From Atriophallophorus winterbourni (lineage: Eukaryota > Platyhelminthes > Trematoda > Plagiorchiida > Microphallidae), in the NCBI GenBank assembly GCA_013407085.1, contig JACCGJ010018795.1, forward strand, positions 31,026 to 95,025: a stretch of 64,000 nt of DNA, given 5' to 3'. The notes below the pieces were generated by a model. The model ran no database searches. It saw only the letters and a program-made list of their open reading frames with translations, and was not told where the DNA came from. This document shows, piece by piece, positions 46,545-58,799 of this stretch. How positions within the stretch are numbered: position 1 is the stretch's first letter; each line of letters opens with the position of its first letter. A program made the translations under genes and the position numbers.

Positions 46545-49165
46545 ACTCAGAACTCAGAAAATTGTATGGCAGAAAAAGCATTAAGCTTAACAATAACCAT
46601 AGGATGACAAGGTATATGAAACATATAAAAAATATTAACAATAACCATAGGATGACAAGGTATATGAAACATATAAAAAATATATAAAAATATAAAATAT
46701 CTCGAAAATCAATAGGGACATTCGCATACCGCATGGTTAGTCATAAACTCATCGAGTTTGGAAACGAAAACCTCAACAGATTCTGATCGTGTGATTTGTT
46801 CAGGCAAATAGTTCCAAGTGAAACAAATTCTTACGGAGAAAAAATCACGACGTATATCCAATCGAGAATGCGGAATGCTTAAAAACTTTGAAGATGTTCG
46901 TGTTCGAGTAAGGTCATTGGGATTTAGCAAGTGTTTAAGGGGATGGTTTACAGAATGCAGGATTTTGAAGGTCAACATAAGGTCACTACGTATCCGCCGT
47001 TGGGTAAAATCGTGTAGGTTCAGTTTTAACATTCGCTCTGTGAAATGCAAATTTCTCTACCGGGAGACCAACTTTGTAGCACGATGATAAATCCTGTCGA
47101 GTAGTTCGATATCCTTCCTTAGCCAGTGTGCCTAGGCTTGGATGGAATATTCCATAACAGGACGTATATACGTGTTAATTACCCGGGGTAGGGTTTCGGG
47201 CGTAAAAATCCGGAATATTCTTTTGAGAAGACTCAAGATACAGCAAGCTTTATTGTACACCATCCGGCAATGCTGTCCAGGCTTAAGGTTAAACGAAACC
47301 CAGATACCAAGATGTTTTTCTTCTGTGGTCCAGACGAGATCTTGCGTGCCAAGCTGATACGTGTGGTGCAGAGATTTTCCAAGCTGCAGCATTTTACCTT
47401 TCGCAGGGTTAAACGGTAACTCATTTGACTGGGACCAACGAAATAGGATGCTTAGATCCCGTTGTAATGCCATACAGTCATTAACAGACCTTACACGTTT
47501 CCATATTTTAATATCATCGGCAAATAGTATCAAGTTGCATCCAATATCCTCTACTATATCGTTCATATACACCAAGAATAGAAGAGGTCCAAGCACCGAG
47601 ACTTGCGGAACTCCACTCGTGACGTCTATTTTTCTAGATAAGGTGCTGCCAACGCGAACTTGGACGTTTCTATCAGTAAGATAGTCCCTTATCCAATTCA
47701 GCAATATTCCCGTTATTCCATAAGATTCGAGCTTTTTGATTAAGATGTCATGGTTAAATCTATCGAAAGCTTTGGAAATATCGATGTAGCAAGCATGTAC
47801 AGCCTCAACTTCGTCTAGTGCCTTGGTCTAATCCTCGAACGTTGTAAGAAGGTTAGATAAACAGCAACGATCTCTTCGAAAACCGTATTGTGCTGCGGTC
47901 AAAATGTTTTGGTTTACGAAATGTTCTCTTATGCGCGCAGTCACAATGCGTTCCATTAATTTAGAGATCACCGGAAGTAACGTTACCGGTCTATAGTTTG
48001 CTGGGTCTGAACGGCTACCGCCTTTATAAATAGGAGTTATCATCCCTGCTTTCCATTGCCGTGGTATTTTTCCTTCATTTAAGCAGAGATTGAATATGCG
48101 AATGAGAGGAGCAGTCAAAGCAACGCGACACCTGCGTAGTATGGCGGGGGTAATTTTGTTTGCGCCTGGGGACTTCTTTTCGTTTAGTTGACAAAGTTCC
48201 CGCCAAACCATGTATTCGTTGATAGTCATTTCACTTAGTAATTCCAAATGTGGCGAATTTGGTTAAACTTGATATGGGATACAACGCTTGGGATTGAAAA
48301 CAAATGAGTAAAACGTTGCTAAATCATCTGCGGTATCTTGGGTAGTGTGGGTCAATCCATTAGGTGTTAGTACAGAGAAAACACCTGGTTTGATCTTTGA
48401 TCATTCATTGACTATCTTGTAGAGAAGCTTAGGATTCTTTCCCATTCTATTAAGCAAGTTCCATTGGAATTGCATGCGATCTTCTCTTACAAAAGTAATG
48501 ACTTCATTCCGTATCTTACAGAATCGCTTCCAAGTTGCTTCCGTACCAAACTTCTTATGAGTTACCCAAGACTCTCGCTTAACAGCTAACCATTTCTTAG
48601 TTCTACTCAGAATAACAAACTGGTTGTTGTAGCTGCATTTGTGTGGTACAAAATTCGAGTTTTCGTAAATCTTCAAATTCAGATAATTTAGAAACTGCTG
48701 TTGCTTCGAAGGTTAAAACCAGATCTAGAATTGATGATTCATTGAGGCCCCTTTGTCGAGTGAATGAATGGACATGGTTGTATAGGGGAGTGAAAGTGAT
48801 TATCTCACGGAATTTGTACTCAAGGGATTGCTGAGTATGCACACTTTTGGTGTAGAGATGTGGGAGATTAAAAAAATGAAACGCGGACTGTAACCAGCGT
48901 GTGTTTATCAGATGGAGCACATCATTTACTGCTAGCCAAAACACTGGCGGCAAATTGGCTTTGTTCGCGATGAAATGTATGTCATGAATGTTTCCACTGA
49001 GTACTATGCTGCAAGCCAGTTGAGGGTCGCGTGTAGAATTGTTTCACCGGCGTTAAATTTGGAGTAGCCATGCTGTGAACTCAGGTTATGTATTTTGTCT
49101 TGCGTACCGGAGTGGTAGCATGCGGACAAATTTGAGCAATGCTAGAAAACGTGCAATCAATTTTC
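46545..49165 (-). mobile_element. CR1-like LINE (family 2b), endonuclease to tail, pseudogene
   Basis: Minus strand from 49165: endonuclease piece (ANLPPVFWLAVNDVLHLINT, then FTRQRGLNESSILDLVLTFE), a linker, RT (LCQLNEKKSPGANKITPAIL, AGMITPIYKGGSRSDPANYR, MLNWIRDYLTDRNVQVRV, SGVPQVSVLGPLLFLVYMND), active site LILFADDIKIW near 47515, then INTYIRPVMEYSIQA and a C-terminal part to 46709. The tail holds three TTCTGAG heptamers (46540-46560), like the short terminal repeats known for CR1. Frameshifts lie at 47704/47828 and around 48250-48400. Confidence 0.88.
46588..46683. repeat. 48-bp tandem duplication in the CR1 tail
   Basis: TAACAATAACCATAGGATGA with the following bases occurs at 46588 and again at 46636, with no differences seen over one period. 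The copy at 18940 has a single diverged version, so the duplication is recent. Confidence 0.8.
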
Positions 49166-49204
49166 AGCGTTAATAGAGCACTATCAAACGTAATCTCGTA
49201 CTCG

Positions 49205-49335
49205 ACAGTTTATTGTGCTATTCGTGTAGCTAATCTATAATTCCAAGCGCCAGCTCTAGTTTCACACAATTATTTCGATACCATTTTGAGCTTCGAATTG
49301 CCCCGACTACACATTTCCTGACTGATCCGACGTAT
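49205..49335 (-). repeat. Short repeat shared with 51365-51530
   Basis: In reverse complement it follows 51365-51530 (GATCAGTCAGGAAAT, GCTGGCGCTTGGAATTATAG, ACTGTCGAGT). Here it lies just 5' of the CR1-like element at 49165, so it may be its leader or an older flank. Confidence 0.6.
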
Positions 49336-49357
49336 GTATGCTTGATAATCATTAAAG

Positions 49358-50445
49358 TTTTAAGAGAATTTCTTAAATTTTGGAAAATAATTTACACAAT
49401 ATTTAGAAGCTGTTTTATCAATAACAATAAAGTGCAAAATTGAATATTGTATCGGTATGTAATTTTTCATGAAACGGACGAAAATGTGCAATTTTACGCA
49501 ACACACATTCAAACAGATATTCTTCACGGAATTTCAGTCTTCGAAACATTCTGACATTTAAATTAATAACTCAAGAAGGTTAATGCCGTCTGTTATTTGT
49601 AGTAGGCGGACATGGATTATTCCAAACCAATATATTGTTAATAAATTTGATCAGTGCATAAATTGCGAAATGTTACATTCTCTTCAATGGTACAATGTTT
49701 TGAAATGAGTGGTTCGATGATCTGCATGTGCTTGAACACGGCTTGCTGAATGTAGTCAGCGGGCAACTTTTGGATCGGAAATGATAGCAAAACAATACAA
49801 ACGGAGTCCAATTACTTTAGATTGTAACCATCTATTTGTAATCGGAAATTTCGGTATTAGTTATTATTTAAATAATTATATTTTCGAAAATCATACTTAA
49901 GTTTAAATTGAACCTCGAAGTACTACTAGATTCTTGCGAATAAGACAGTCTTCTTCAACTTGTCACAAATTTTTATAACATTATTTAATAGAAATTAATG
50001 TTGATCTTTTCAAACTACTAGGGATTTGTGGTTGCAGGCATTTATATTTTAAGCGAACAGTACAATCTTACAGAAATAAGATACAAATTAATATGTAACG
50101 AAAGTAAATCGAAAGTACGACTCGTAAATGACATTCCTTTGCAGTTTCATTCAAATATTTTGATTATAGGTCGCCATATACAAAGAATTCTCAATATTCT
50201 GAAACAGGGTATTCCATAAACGATTACACACACTGCGTGGAATGGCACGAGTAATCTATATGTGAAATGTAAATAAACAGAGATTATATATTCTCATTCA
50301 TTTTGCAGTCTCTTATTTAAAGTTCTTCTATAGACACTGATCATAAATCACTGGAAATCTGTCACCGTTGTAATCACATAGACCTAGGCGTTGTAATCTT
50401 CTACTCATGGAACTGTACGAAAATCATTATTGATTTTGCTGCTCT
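49358..50445. repeat. Rearranged partner of segment R
   Basis: 49358-50222 is the reverse complement of 35505-36400. 50225-50445 matches 35255-35500 in direct orientation. The switch at about 50222 marks an inversion breakpoint in one of the two copies. No coding content is recognised. Confidence 0.7.
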
Positions 50446-50599
50446 TTGATAAAGTTTTGTTTTACGGGGCAAAATCTTTCCGCATCCAAGTAACCAATAC
50501 ACCTATTCACATAGTACATCATTAAACGAAGGTAGTGTTCAATATAACTCAGCAAAGGAAGGTCAAAGCACGGCTGCGAAATAAAGAGGGTTGAGCATA

Positions 50600-51340
50600 G
50601 GATAGATAGTTCACCTCGTGAAAACTCTTCTGGCTACAAAAATATTAACCGACAACATGGACCTGAAAGAAGATGTATCACAGGGTGGAAGGTGCATGAC
50701 ATCGGACAGTGAAAAACCAGATTCATCTGGGAGCCGCCAGGCCGATGACCATCGTATACACCTAGACCACCACTGCCATTACCATATAGAACATCCGGAC
50801 CATGGATGAGACTGCAAGGATAATGCAAGTGGCCGCAGAGATAAGAAAGTATAACCTCACCGTCTTAAGAATCAGCGAGTCAAGATGGATTGGTTTCGGG
50901 CAGACTGAGTTCGGGTAAATTAATGTTGTACTCGGACCACGAGCAGAAAGATGCCGCACATACCCAGGAAGTAGCCCTGATGCTTTAAAAGTCGGTTAAG
51001 AGAGCGTTCATTGAGTGAGAGTCGCGCAGATTACAGATCATGACAGCCTTTCTTTATACAGAAAAGAGGATCAACATGGATATAATCCAATGCTATGCCC
51101 AGACGAACGACAGTTGAGAAAATGAGAAGAAGGATTTTTCAATATATTGTCAACTATCACACAAGACAGAACAAAGAGGGACATCGTTTTTGTAACGAGT
51201 GACTTCAACGCTTAGACAGGCAGTGACAACCGAGGGTATTAGAAAATCATGAAGTCTGGGCAAGATGAATGAAAACGGAGAGAAAATCGCCGACCTATGC
51301 GCCGCAAGCAATATGGTCATCAGCTATATGTGCTTGAAAC
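50600..51340 (+). mobile_element. RTE-like LINE (family 3), endonuclease fragment
   Basis: Encodes IMQVAAEIRKYNLTVLRISE then SRWIGFGQTEFG from about 50815, then ITMDIIQCYAQTND-like text near 51070, and MNENGEKIADLCAASNMVIS near 51260. This is the order of an APE-type LINE endonuclease: the SExRW motif, the QxYAPT strand and the MNENG segment. Stops and frameshifts interrupt it and no RT follows directly. The RT piece at 56102 is on the same strand and could belong to the same ancestral insertion. Confidence 0.75.
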
Positions 51341-51364
51341 CCTAAATCCTTAGTAGTTCGCATA

Positions 51365-51530
51365 CAAACGTCAGATCAGTCAGGAAATATGTAGTCGCGG
51401 CATTTTGTAGCTAAAAATGGAATCGAATTAATCATGTGAAACTAAAGCTGGCGCTTGGAATTATAGAATAGCTACACGCATAGCACAAAAAACTGTCGAG
51501 TGCGCGACTACGTTTGGTGGTGCTATGTTC
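51365..51530 (+). repeat. Short repeat shared with 49205-49335
   Basis: Inverted partner of the segment beside the CR1-like element. No CR1 coding sequence follows here, so its nature is unresolved. Confidence 0.55.
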
Positions 51531-53730
51531 CCGCACAAAATACTCTTCGATGTATGCTATATATGGAATTCCATACTTCCTCACATTAAAAACAAGAATA
51601 ATTTGTAAGATATACGCAATATGTTGCATTAGTTTTCAAGCAACCATTTGTTACGAAAAAACAATTCATTGTGCAACATAATTTCAGGGAAATATTTTCC
51701 CTGTGACTTCTAATAATTAATACCCAATGATAATCGCTGAGCTGAGTCCTTAATAGAACATTCAACGTAGTGTAATTACCATCAACTAAAGTAAATGTTT
51801 AAGGCGTGTCTGAATCTAGTGAGCATATTCAATGTCCAAAAAGTGAATTCGTGAATCGACCTATGATAATGAATTTTTCGGTAAATTTGTTAATTTAAGA
51901 CTGATCATCAGTAACAAATACATAGATATCCTAATGTTGGACTCGAAGAGGCTGGAGCCCAATTTGGCACCGGAAAAATAAATAATACAAATGAAGACCG
52001 CCGAATCACGATTGGTGTTCACCAAGATTTCACTATTCATAAAATTTTATTTCGATTATTCTAATTGGAGATATTTTTCCTCTTACTCCCATAACTTATC
52101 AGATCGACTTGCGCACAGTTAAATCCTTTAACTGAGGTTTGATAATAATCTTTGACTGGCAAGTAAAAAGCAGCCGAAATCGTGTCCGACCACTTGATGT
52201 GAAATTTTTATTCGGTATCGGCAGAAACAGAAAATTATTCTGGAAATACATGCAAATTAGTTACTGAACACGAGGAGAATCGACTAATTTGGAACAATGT
52301 ATTATGTTATCACATTTTACCGCACACCTCATTGTACGAAACAAAAAGCAACATCAGTATCATATCCATTGTTAAAATTTAGCACAACACAAATGCAAAC
52401 AAAAAAGACACGTTTCAAAATCAACTTCTAACCAATGGCACGATATGATACTTCGAAGCTATTATATCATGATCGGGGATGTATACACCAAAATGAACGA
52501 CGCAATTAGCATACAGTAGCACTTTATTTCGAGGAGTTAATTAAAGTAAAGTTAGGCACTGGGTTATAAAACTCTTGCTTTATTTTTAACCAATCATCAA
52601 CATTTTGTAAGCATCTGCAAAGTCTGATCCTAAGACCTATCACAATCAATCTGGTATAGCTTCAAATGTAACATATGTAAGAACTGTTACCGTCCAATAA
52701 TTTGTGAAAATGAGATGGGACCCATTACGAAATAAAAAATTTAATGTGCACATAAGATGTGAATTGTTTTCAATGACAGCTATCACCTCAACTATACACG
52801 ATCAATGATATGAGCTAGACACAATGACTCATGGTGATAACGTCTAATACACGATTCCATTGGCTTTTATGCAGTGAGGTAAAGTAATTTGCATTCAGAC
52901 GAATTTCCAACATTTGTCGGGTTATCCAAGGTATATGTTACAATAATTATTTGCAGGATATCGGTATCTGTAACGATTTCTCTCACAATTTCGAGTTATA
53001 TTTACAATCACGTGGGATGGAGAGTTAACGTTTTGAAGAAACATATAATTTTCGTGATTATATGGAATTTGAAGTAGGGGTATGAAACCCGAAAAAAGAG
53101 AATTCTAGGTTTCATTTTTACTGATTTCAATTGGCGCCCAGAAGTTCTAAAGGTTGCTCTTCACATTCAACATAATTTGTGGTGTAGATCTTTGCTTCTA
53201 AGGTTAAAAATGGAGACCAAGCTCGGGTTTTATCACTGAAAGTAATTTGAACTGCTCTCATACTGTCAGACAACTTTGAACTTTCTTGCACGTTTGATAA
53301 TTCGATGAAATTTGAAAGTCATTTTCAAGTCAGGTAATCTCACAATAAGATTATTGACAGGATTGTAGCAGCATATATTACAAAATTATCGTAGAAATCT
53401 TGCTCGGCTTCAACTTCGTGAAAATAATTAAAAATGCAATTAGCAAATCAAAATAAGTTGATTAGGATTAGAAGAATGATCCAGTTATATGCGGTAAATT
53501 ACTAGCTGTTAAATAATCAATTTCTTAGACATCCTGAAATGCAGCAACATGAGTTGTGTTGTCAGAAAGCAATTGCCAGCTTGAAGCATGTGGAATACGT
53601 CTCGTTGGAAAATTCTCAGACAAAGTTGGGATGAAATCTCTAGATGTGATCATCACTCTAGTAAAGGCGACGTCATACGCAATATCTCTCAAGCAATTTT
53701 GGACAATTACATCATCGTTCGATAAGTCAT
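51531..53730. other. Non-coding, with two small repeat matches
   Basis: 52725-52850 is the inverted match of 35185-35310. 52495-52573 (AATGAACGACGCAATTAGCA to GTTAGGCACTGGGTTATAAAA) resembles an 80-bp piece at 56910-56990. No gene is supported. Confidence 0.5.
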
Positions 53731-55136
53731 CAATGATTCATTAAATGCAGCCGTCACGCGGTGGCCCCTTGAAATTAAGTTGAAGCCCATAATAATTGTC
53801 CGTTACAGTTTATAATTGTTTGATCAATAATTTGTTCTCTGCTTCATTGATCACGATTTATCGAACATATTGTAGCATCCATCTCCTTCCAATATTCCAC
53901 AGTTTATTTCCCAGATTTAACCAGGTTTCAAAAGATTTGGCTGTTTTTGGAATTTCTCACAACTGCGATATATCACCTAGATGATACACAAGAGAATGGG
54001 ACAATGCCATAAGAATATGTAACATTCACCATTAATAACAGAAGACAAATTCGATCGACTTTCAAACCTCAATTCCGACATCGCGAAAGCCTCGAAGCGT
54101 GTTGAGAAAATTCGTGATGATTACGAATAAATTTTGAATGTGAAACACTTCTCCAGTTGACTTAAGATTGATCGGTTCAAAAGCTTTGCTATTTGCGCCC
54201 ACTTGGTGTAATATAAGATCAATTTTATACACTTCGTTTTGATTAAGTTTGGCTTGGATTACAATGATAGTCTTTCGAATTCTATTTCACATGTTCGAAG
54301 TAATCTGACAAGCTCGTGAAAATTTTTATAATGTTGATTGTAAAAATGAACGTGATGCAGCAATTACGTTTGAAGATTCAAGCAGTTTATTTTTCTCTAG
54401 TATCTAAATCTGAATATAACCCATAGTTTTCCGAAAAGGGAACTAATCTGTTTAAAACAGCGGAATTATGCTACGCTACGTGATGGATTTCAAAATTTAT
54501 TACCAGTTCCTGATGTTGATGCACTTCTCAATTTTCGTACATGGAAACTGGAAATTGATTGCACGTTTTCTAGCACCGCTCAAAATTGTCCACTTGCTAG
54601 CACTCCGGTACGCACGACAAAATAAATATCCAGAGTTCACAGCCTGGCTACTCCAAATTCAACGCGGGTGAAGCAAATCTACACGCGACCCTAAACTGGC
54701 TTGCAGTATAGTACTCACTGGAAACACTCATTACATACATTTCATCACGAACAAAGCCAATTTGCCGCCAGTGTTTTGGCTATCGGTAAATGATGGGCTC
54801 CATCTAATAGGCACACGCTGGTTACAGTTCGCGTTTCATTCATCATTATCCTTCATACACAGCAGTTTATATGAGATCATTACGCAAAGGTAGCAGATGG
54901 ACTTATGTGTGAAGAGTTTTCGATGAACAATGAACCATATCATCATTCAAGTACGCTAAATTATTGTGAACAAAATTTTGGAGTTTGAGGGAATTCCGGT
55001 AAACTGAAACATTGATTTTTCCTCATAACAACCTACATGTTCAATGCAGATTTTTACGAGCAACTCTTAACAAATGAACACACAAAACACAATTTATTGC
55101 TTCGCCCGAACATTCGCTAGTAAAATCAGTAATGTT
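53731..55136 (+). repeat. Direct duplication, unit A
   Basis: Matches 56762-58150 in the same orientation with scattered substitutions and short indels. It contains a small CR1 endonuclease piece (54551-54838). Its right part (54840-55136) also matches the edge of block P. Between units A and B lie the gypsy gag/LTR and the family 3 RT piece. Confidence 0.8.
54551..54838 (+). mobile_element. CR1-like endonuclease scrap in unit A
   Basis: Begins at GAAATTGATTGCACG, the same point at which homology to the 46545-49165 element starts. It reads IVLTGNTHYIHFITNKANLP then PVFWLSVNDGLHLIGTRWLQ, with frame breaks. It ends where sequence typical of the block P edge begins. Confidence 0.7.
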
Positions 55137-55860
55137 CTTCTAACGAATTGAATTGTATTGAATGGAATAGAATCGGCAAGTTTGGCGTGAGTGCAGTCTG
55201 CCGCATGACGCACATTTCCAAATTTTGATTGAATTCGAATGGTTATCCGTATCGTGACGATAATTTGTTGATACTTCAGCTGTTGACCTGCTATAGCATT
55301 CTTCGCTCTTTCACGTTTATGTGTATCAAATATGACAGAACTATCTACTGGCGACAAATCTGTCGTTGCCACACGAGCATCTTGATACTGTTCACAATAA
55401 GCTCGAACATCTTTGAAAGAAGGTATTGACAGTTTCAAGAGCTCATTTTGCAAAACACTGTCATTTATTCCAGCGATTAGGCGATCTCTCAATTGCTCTT
55501 CTAACATGTCACCGAAGTCTCATTTCGCTGGCTGAATTAACAATTGTAGAATAAAATCGCGAATTCCTTAATTGGGCTGACGCACCAGTGAATAAAATTT
55601 TGCACGTTCAGTTGCTTCGAAATGTACAGGCTTCACATGTTGCAACAAAAGCATCTTCAGCGTTTCGTATGGAACAGAAATAGGAGAATCCGGATAGGCT
55701 AAAATTTTGATGAACATATATGCAGGTTCTCCGACTGTATTACGAAAATGAACAGACTTTTTTCATGTTCAGCTTTCGGCCCTGTCATACACCAAATTCC
55801 GAATCTTTCAAAATAATCTTTAATTTCTCGAGCATTTGTATTTGTATCGAAAGGTTCCAT
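55137..55860 (-). mobile_element. Ty3/gypsy-like gag fragment, pseudogene
   Basis: Minus strand. ATG at 55860 opens MEPFDTNTNAREIKDYFERF. After a frame slip come YETLKMLLLQHVKPVHFEAT and ERAKFYSLVRQPN, then EEQLRDRLIAGINDSVLQNE and FKDVRAYCEQYQDAR, and a degenerate zinc knuckle (HAADCTHAK). The RxKFxxRxQ, LRDRLxxGI and knuckle order is typical of gypsy-group gag capsid and nucleocapsid. Stops replace residues after RQPN and PAK. The element is cut off at 55136; protease, RT and integrase are missing. Confidence 0.75.
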
Positions 55861-55901
55861 ACTTGAATTTGCCGTGAAGAATTACTGTTCGCGACGCCAA
55901 A

Positions 55902-56101
55902 TGTAATGAACTTTATTGTATTGAATTGAATGAAAATAACCAACCCAAGAATGGAAGTGAGAACAAACCACGCTCACTCGAATTACACAGTATGTATTGA
56001 TTAATGTAGGTTTGACAACGAGAACTTGAATAACAGTATTATTGATTATTATTGGATGAATGATGAAGAATGATTGAAAATTATTGATCGTTAATCGAAC
56101 A
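55902..56101 (-). mobile_element. 200-bp LTR and primer-binding site of the gypsy-like element
   Basis: On the minus strand the sequence starts TGTTCGATTAACG at 56101 and ends TTCATTACA at 55902, giving TG...CA ends, with AATAAA close to the 3' end. Two bases inside lies TGGCGTCGCGAACAG (55899-55885), the expected place for a tRNA primer-binding site. The outer boundary is deduced from the TG only, as the partner LTR is absent. Confidence 0.6.
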
Positions 56102-56745
56102 GAGAGGTCATTTAGTCAAACTCCCAAAGAAAGGGGATCTGAGGCTATGCAAAAACTGGCGAGGTATCATGCTGCTCTCAGTCCCTAGTAAAGTACTTAC
56201 GCGCATCATCCTTCTGTGTTTGCGCGACGCTATCGATCAAGTGTTACGGCCAGAGCAATCGGGATTCAGAAAACAAAAGTCTGGTATCGACCAAATTGAA
56301 ATTGAACAAAGCATTGGATGGCAATCGCCTCTTTGCCTCAACTTCATAGATTTTGAGAAAGCCTTCTACAGTGTGGACCGTGAATTCATATGGAAGATTT
56401 TGCCACACTATGGGGTCCTACCGCTGTACATGGACCTCATAAAGCAACTGTATGAAGGTGCCTCCTGTCAGGTAATTCACAACGGAAGACTTACCGATCC
56501 ATTTGCAGTTGAGACTGGCGTCCGCCAGGGATGCCTGTTGTCCCCAATGATTTTTATGTTGGTAATAGACTGGATAATAAAACAGACGGTAAAAGGTGAG
56601 AGGAATGGTATCGATTGGAAGGAATCCGAGCATTTGGAGGATCTGGAATACGCTGATGATGTCTGCTTGTGGTGTACATCCATGTTCGAAATCAACCTAT
56701 GGAGGCTAAACAACAACAACAACATCGTCGTTCTATAAGTGATGG
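56102..56745 (+). mobile_element. RTE-like LINE (family 3), RT domain fragment
   Basis: An almost open frame of about 200 codons: VKLPKKGDLRLCKNWRGIML, LLCLRDAIDQVLRPEQSGFR, LNFIDFEKAFYSVDREFIWK, TGVRQGCLLSPMIFMLVIDW and LEYADDVCLWC, the intact YADD active site near 56655. It begins immediately after the gypsy LTR (56101) and stops just past the active site in an AAC microsatellite, so fingers and palm are kept but the thumb and endonuclease are lost. Closest in the window to 33375-35110. Confidence 0.85.
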
Positions 56746-56761
56746 ACCAAAATAAAATCAA

Positions 56762-58150
56762 CAATGATACATTAAATGCAGCAGTCACGCGATGGCCTCT
56801 TGAAATTAAGTTGAAGCCCATAATGATTGTCCGTTACAGTTTATAATTGTTTTGATCAATATTTTGTTCTTTGCTTCATTGTTCACGATTTATCGAACAT
56901 ATTTTAGCAGAATGAACAACGCAATTAACATGCATAAAGAGTATTTCGAGCAGTTCTTTGAAGTTAAGTTAGGCACTAGGTCTTAAAACTTCCAATATTC
57001 CACAGTTCCTTTCCCAGGTTGAACCAAGTTTCAAAAGATTTGGCTGTTTTCGGAATTTCTCACAACTGCGATATATCACCTAGATGATACACAAGAGAAA
57101 GGGACAACGCCATAAGAAAATGTAACATTCACCATTAATAACAGAAGACAAAGTCGCTCGAGTTTCAAACCTCAATTCAGACATCGTGAAAGCCTCCGGG
57201 CATGTTGTAAAAATCGGGATGATTACGAATAAATTTTGAATGTGAAACATTTCTCCGGTTGACTTAAAATGATCGGTCCAAAAGGTTTGCTATTTCCGCC
57301 TACTTTATTTAATATAATATCGATTCTATACACTTCGTTTTGATTAAGTTTGGTTTAAATTACAATGATAGTCTTTCGGATTCTACTCCACATATTCGAA
57401 GTAATCTGACGAGCTCGTGAAAAATTTTAAAATGTTGATTGTAAAATGAACGTGGTGCATCAAATGCTTTTAAAGTTTCAAGCAGTTTATGTTTCTTTAG
57501 TATTTAAATCTAAACATAACCCATAATTGTCCGAAAATCGAACTGATCTGTTTAAAACAGCGGAATTATGTTACGCAAAGTGATGGGTTTCAAAATTTAT
57601 TACCAGTTCCTGATGTTGATGCACTTCTCAATTTTCGTACATGGAAACTGGAAATTGATTGCACGTTCTTTTAGTACTTCTCAAACTTGTCCATATGCTA
57701 CCACTCCGGTACGCACGACAAAACCCATAACCTGAGTTCCCAAGATGACTACTCCAAATTCAACGCCGGTGAAGCAATTCTACACGCGACCCTCAACTGA
57801 CTTGCAGAATAGTTTTCAGTGGAAACATTCATGACATGTGTCTCATCACTGATAAACCAATTTGCCGCGTTTCATTCATCATTTTCCTTCATACACACCA
57901 GTTTACATGAGCGAAAGTAGCAGATGGGCCCACTTGTCAGGAGTTTTCTATTACATCATCCAAGTATGCTAAATTATTGTGAAAAAATTTAGGAGTTTGA
58001 GGGAATTCCGGTATACTGAAAAATTGATTTTCCATCTTAACAACCTACATGCTTACTGGAGAGTTATACGAGCAATGATTAACAAACAAACACAAAATTT
58101 ATTGCTCCGCCCGAACATTCGCCAGTAAAATCAGTAATGTTTGTGAGAAA
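56762..58150 (+). repeat. Direct duplication, unit B
   Basis: Partner of 53731-55136. It has an extra 80-bp piece (about 56910-56990) which resembles 52495-52573 and is missing from unit A. Its right end runs on without break into the right inverted block. Confidence 0.8.
57651..57880 (+). mobile_element. CR1-like endonuclease scrap in unit B
   Basis: Same start point (GAAATTGATTGCACG) and the same junction as 54551-54838, with an additional deletion of about 50 bp around 57870. Non-functional. Confidence 0.65.
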
Positions 58151-58224
58151 TCATTATATTTACGAATCAGAAAAAGAAACAAAAAACGGTCAAATTGCCA
58201 TGAAACTGTCGGCTAGCAATATTT

Positions 58225-58790
58225 AAAGCCGTCCAAAATTATCGGAATGTTTCGACCGCATTGAATTGAGTTCAATTCGAAAGAAACATGCTCCGAGTAA
58301 TCTGGTCTGCCCCACGGTTGTGAAATTGGAAAGTCGGAATATTTGCTAGTCGAGTTGCAACGCGTCCTCTTGTTTGTGGAAAGTTGCTCACGCACCCATT
58401 CAAAGAAATACTGCCGCACGAAGCGGATGCGATCAGATACCCCATATATTTGGGCATACTCAGACGAACGGTATCCACCTCGATTGTGTTCACTAAAAGT
58501 GAACGTTTTAGTCGTATTAGAGGACCGTATTCAACATGCAAAACCATAACATATGAGAGACATTGCCACATATTAGATTGTCCAAACGAGATGGAAACAC
58601 ACATAACAAACCATTTTAAATTTAGTGAATAAATAATACGACAACTAACCATTGAATCTAAGCAGTGTCAACTTTTCGAAGTTCGAAACCACACCAGAAC
58701 ACCATCGACAACTGATGCTACCCGTTTTCGGTACCGATCAGCTTTCGCAAGCTGCATCGCGCCTGGTGGCAAACGCAATGCCGGGTTTCT
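58225..58790 (-). pseudogene. TGS1-like methyltransferase fragment, copy Q3 (partner of P3)
   Basis: Part 1 ends at 58650 on the minus strand. Intron 58649-58493. Part 2 (58492-58225) reads NTIEVDTVRLSMPK, a shifted YG turn, then FVRQYFFEWVREQLSTNKRT and a degenerate catalytic stretch SQPWGRPDYSEH in place of SPPWGGPDY. At least one frameshift and the lost proline and glycine argue against activity. Head to head with copy Q2 around a palindrome centred near 58793. Confidence 0.7.
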
Positions 58791-58799
58791 CAATGCAAC

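Noticed and set aside
56700..56725. AAC microsatellite as a separate regulatory repeat
   Set aside because: It is a simple repeat at the broken end of the family 3 LINE piece.
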